DNA of 64,000 bases, taken from contig NZ_AP021874.1 of assembly GCF_009688945.1 (NCBI RefSeq), positions 3,658,001 to 3,722,000 on the forward strand. The letters are read 5' to 3'. The DNA is from Desulfosarcina alkanivorans. Its GTDB lineage: Bacteria > Desulfobacterota > Desulfobacteria > Desulfobacterales > Desulfosarcinaceae. This document shows positions 63,803 through 64,000 of the stretch, in pieces (within the stretch, counting starts at the first letter, position 1; each line of letters opens with the position of its first letter). The position numbers and the translations under genes are program-made. The notes beneath the pieces were generated by a model, which saw only the letters and a list, made by a program, of their open reading frames with translations, did not search any database and was not told the DNA's origin.

Positions 63803-64000
63803 TCACCCGGGGACGGCCAGCGGCGTAGGGCCGCCGGCGTCCAGAACATTGCGAATGGTGTTCAGCAGTTGTTCCCTCGTGTAGGGTTTACGAAGGTATC
63901 CGCTGGTACTCGATTCAAGGGTTTGCATGGTTCGTTCATCCAGGGTGCAGCCGGAGATAATGACGACGCTGAGGCCCGGATGGGATTTCAGCAGTGCCTG
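63803..64000 (-). CDS. C-terminal end of a response-regulator receiver domain (partial)
   Basis: Sixty-five codons enter from the right edge and end at the TGA at 63803-63805. The sequence LSVVIISGCTLDERT, then SGYLRKPYTREQLLNTIRN, has the conserved Ser and the Lys-Pro pair of the receiver fold. The short tail (DAGGPTPLAVPG) with no further domain suggests the C-terminal receiver of a hybrid kinase. The rest lies outside the window. Confidence 0.8.
   Translation of the reverse strand, partial: QALLKSHPGLSVVIISGCTLDERTMQTLESSTSGYLRKPYTREQLLNTIRNVLDAGGPTPLAVPG

Noticed and set aside
1-64000. CRISPR arrays, tRNA or rRNA genes, complete insertion sequences or prophage genes
   Set aside because: I saw no regularly spaced direct repeats, no cloverleaf or rRNA-like stretch, and no transposase, integrase or phage structural gene in any frame. 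A computed search could still find a small RNA I missed.

Overview
The window reads as chromosome of a high-GC, anaerobic, sulfate-reducing deltaproteobacterium (Desulfobacterota, Desulfosarcina/Desulfobacteraceae-like). The evidence is an Hmc transmembrane redox operon, many ferredoxin-type and CCG-domain proteins, DUF362 ferredoxins, corrinoid methyl transfer, and intergenic palindromes. The lineage is inferred from gene content only. I saw no rRNA, tRNA, CRISPR array, intact insertion sequence or prophage.

Region 1 (1-9.7 kb, plus strand): the 3-prime end of hmcA, then hmcB, C, D, E and F, a 181-aa protein of unknown function, a tandem universal stress protein, a lone receiver domain and a receiver-PAS-PAS histidine kinase. 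This is a periplasm-to-cytoplasm electron conduit followed by signalling genes. Region 2 (9.8-14.9 kb, minus): a flavodoxin-ferredoxin protein with a DUF362-ferredoxin protein, a cytochrome b561, a nitrilase-family amidohydrolase and an MmgE/PrpD protein. Region 3 (15.1-22.4 kb): a complete OpuC/OsmU-type quaternary amine ABC importer behind a corrinoid protein and an MttB-superfamily methyltransferase with no in-frame stop, plus a 56-codon remnant resembling a pterin-binding methyltransferase. A divergent RpiR-type regulator is separated from these by a palindrome-rich intergenic region. Together they look like uptake and demethylation of glycine betaine or a related methylamine. Region 4 (22.6-28.4 kb): a chemoreceptor paired with a PhnD-like binding protein, a DMT permease, a P-II-like small protein, a broken L,D-transpeptidase gene and a small unknown protein.

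Region 5 (28.6-43.7 kb, minus): a complete complex I operon in the order A-BCD-E-F-G-H-I-J-K-L-M-N. NuoB, C and D are one fused polypeptide and the NADH-oxidising module (E, F, G) is present. Three gaps inside this operon carry palindromic or shared repeat sequences. Region 6 (43.9-53.8 kb): a cysteine-rich ferredoxin protein, UspA, a very large AsmA/DUF748-like protein, a class V aminotransferase, a YkgJ-type cysteine-cluster protein, a second DUF362-ferredoxin, a small membrane protein and a cyclic-nucleotide-binding protein. Region 7 (54-64 kb): an AI-2E-type permease; an S1-domain protein, thioredoxin reductase and PagL-like deacylase in a tight operon; Hsp20; hemerythrin; a 49-aa Cys-rich protein; an RlmK-like methyltransferase; a cupin; an outer-membrane protein; two decayed genes; and the end of a receiver domain leaving the window.

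Positions come from reading frames, and starts were chosen by ribosome binding site and family N-terminus. Family names are from recognised motifs, not from database searches.
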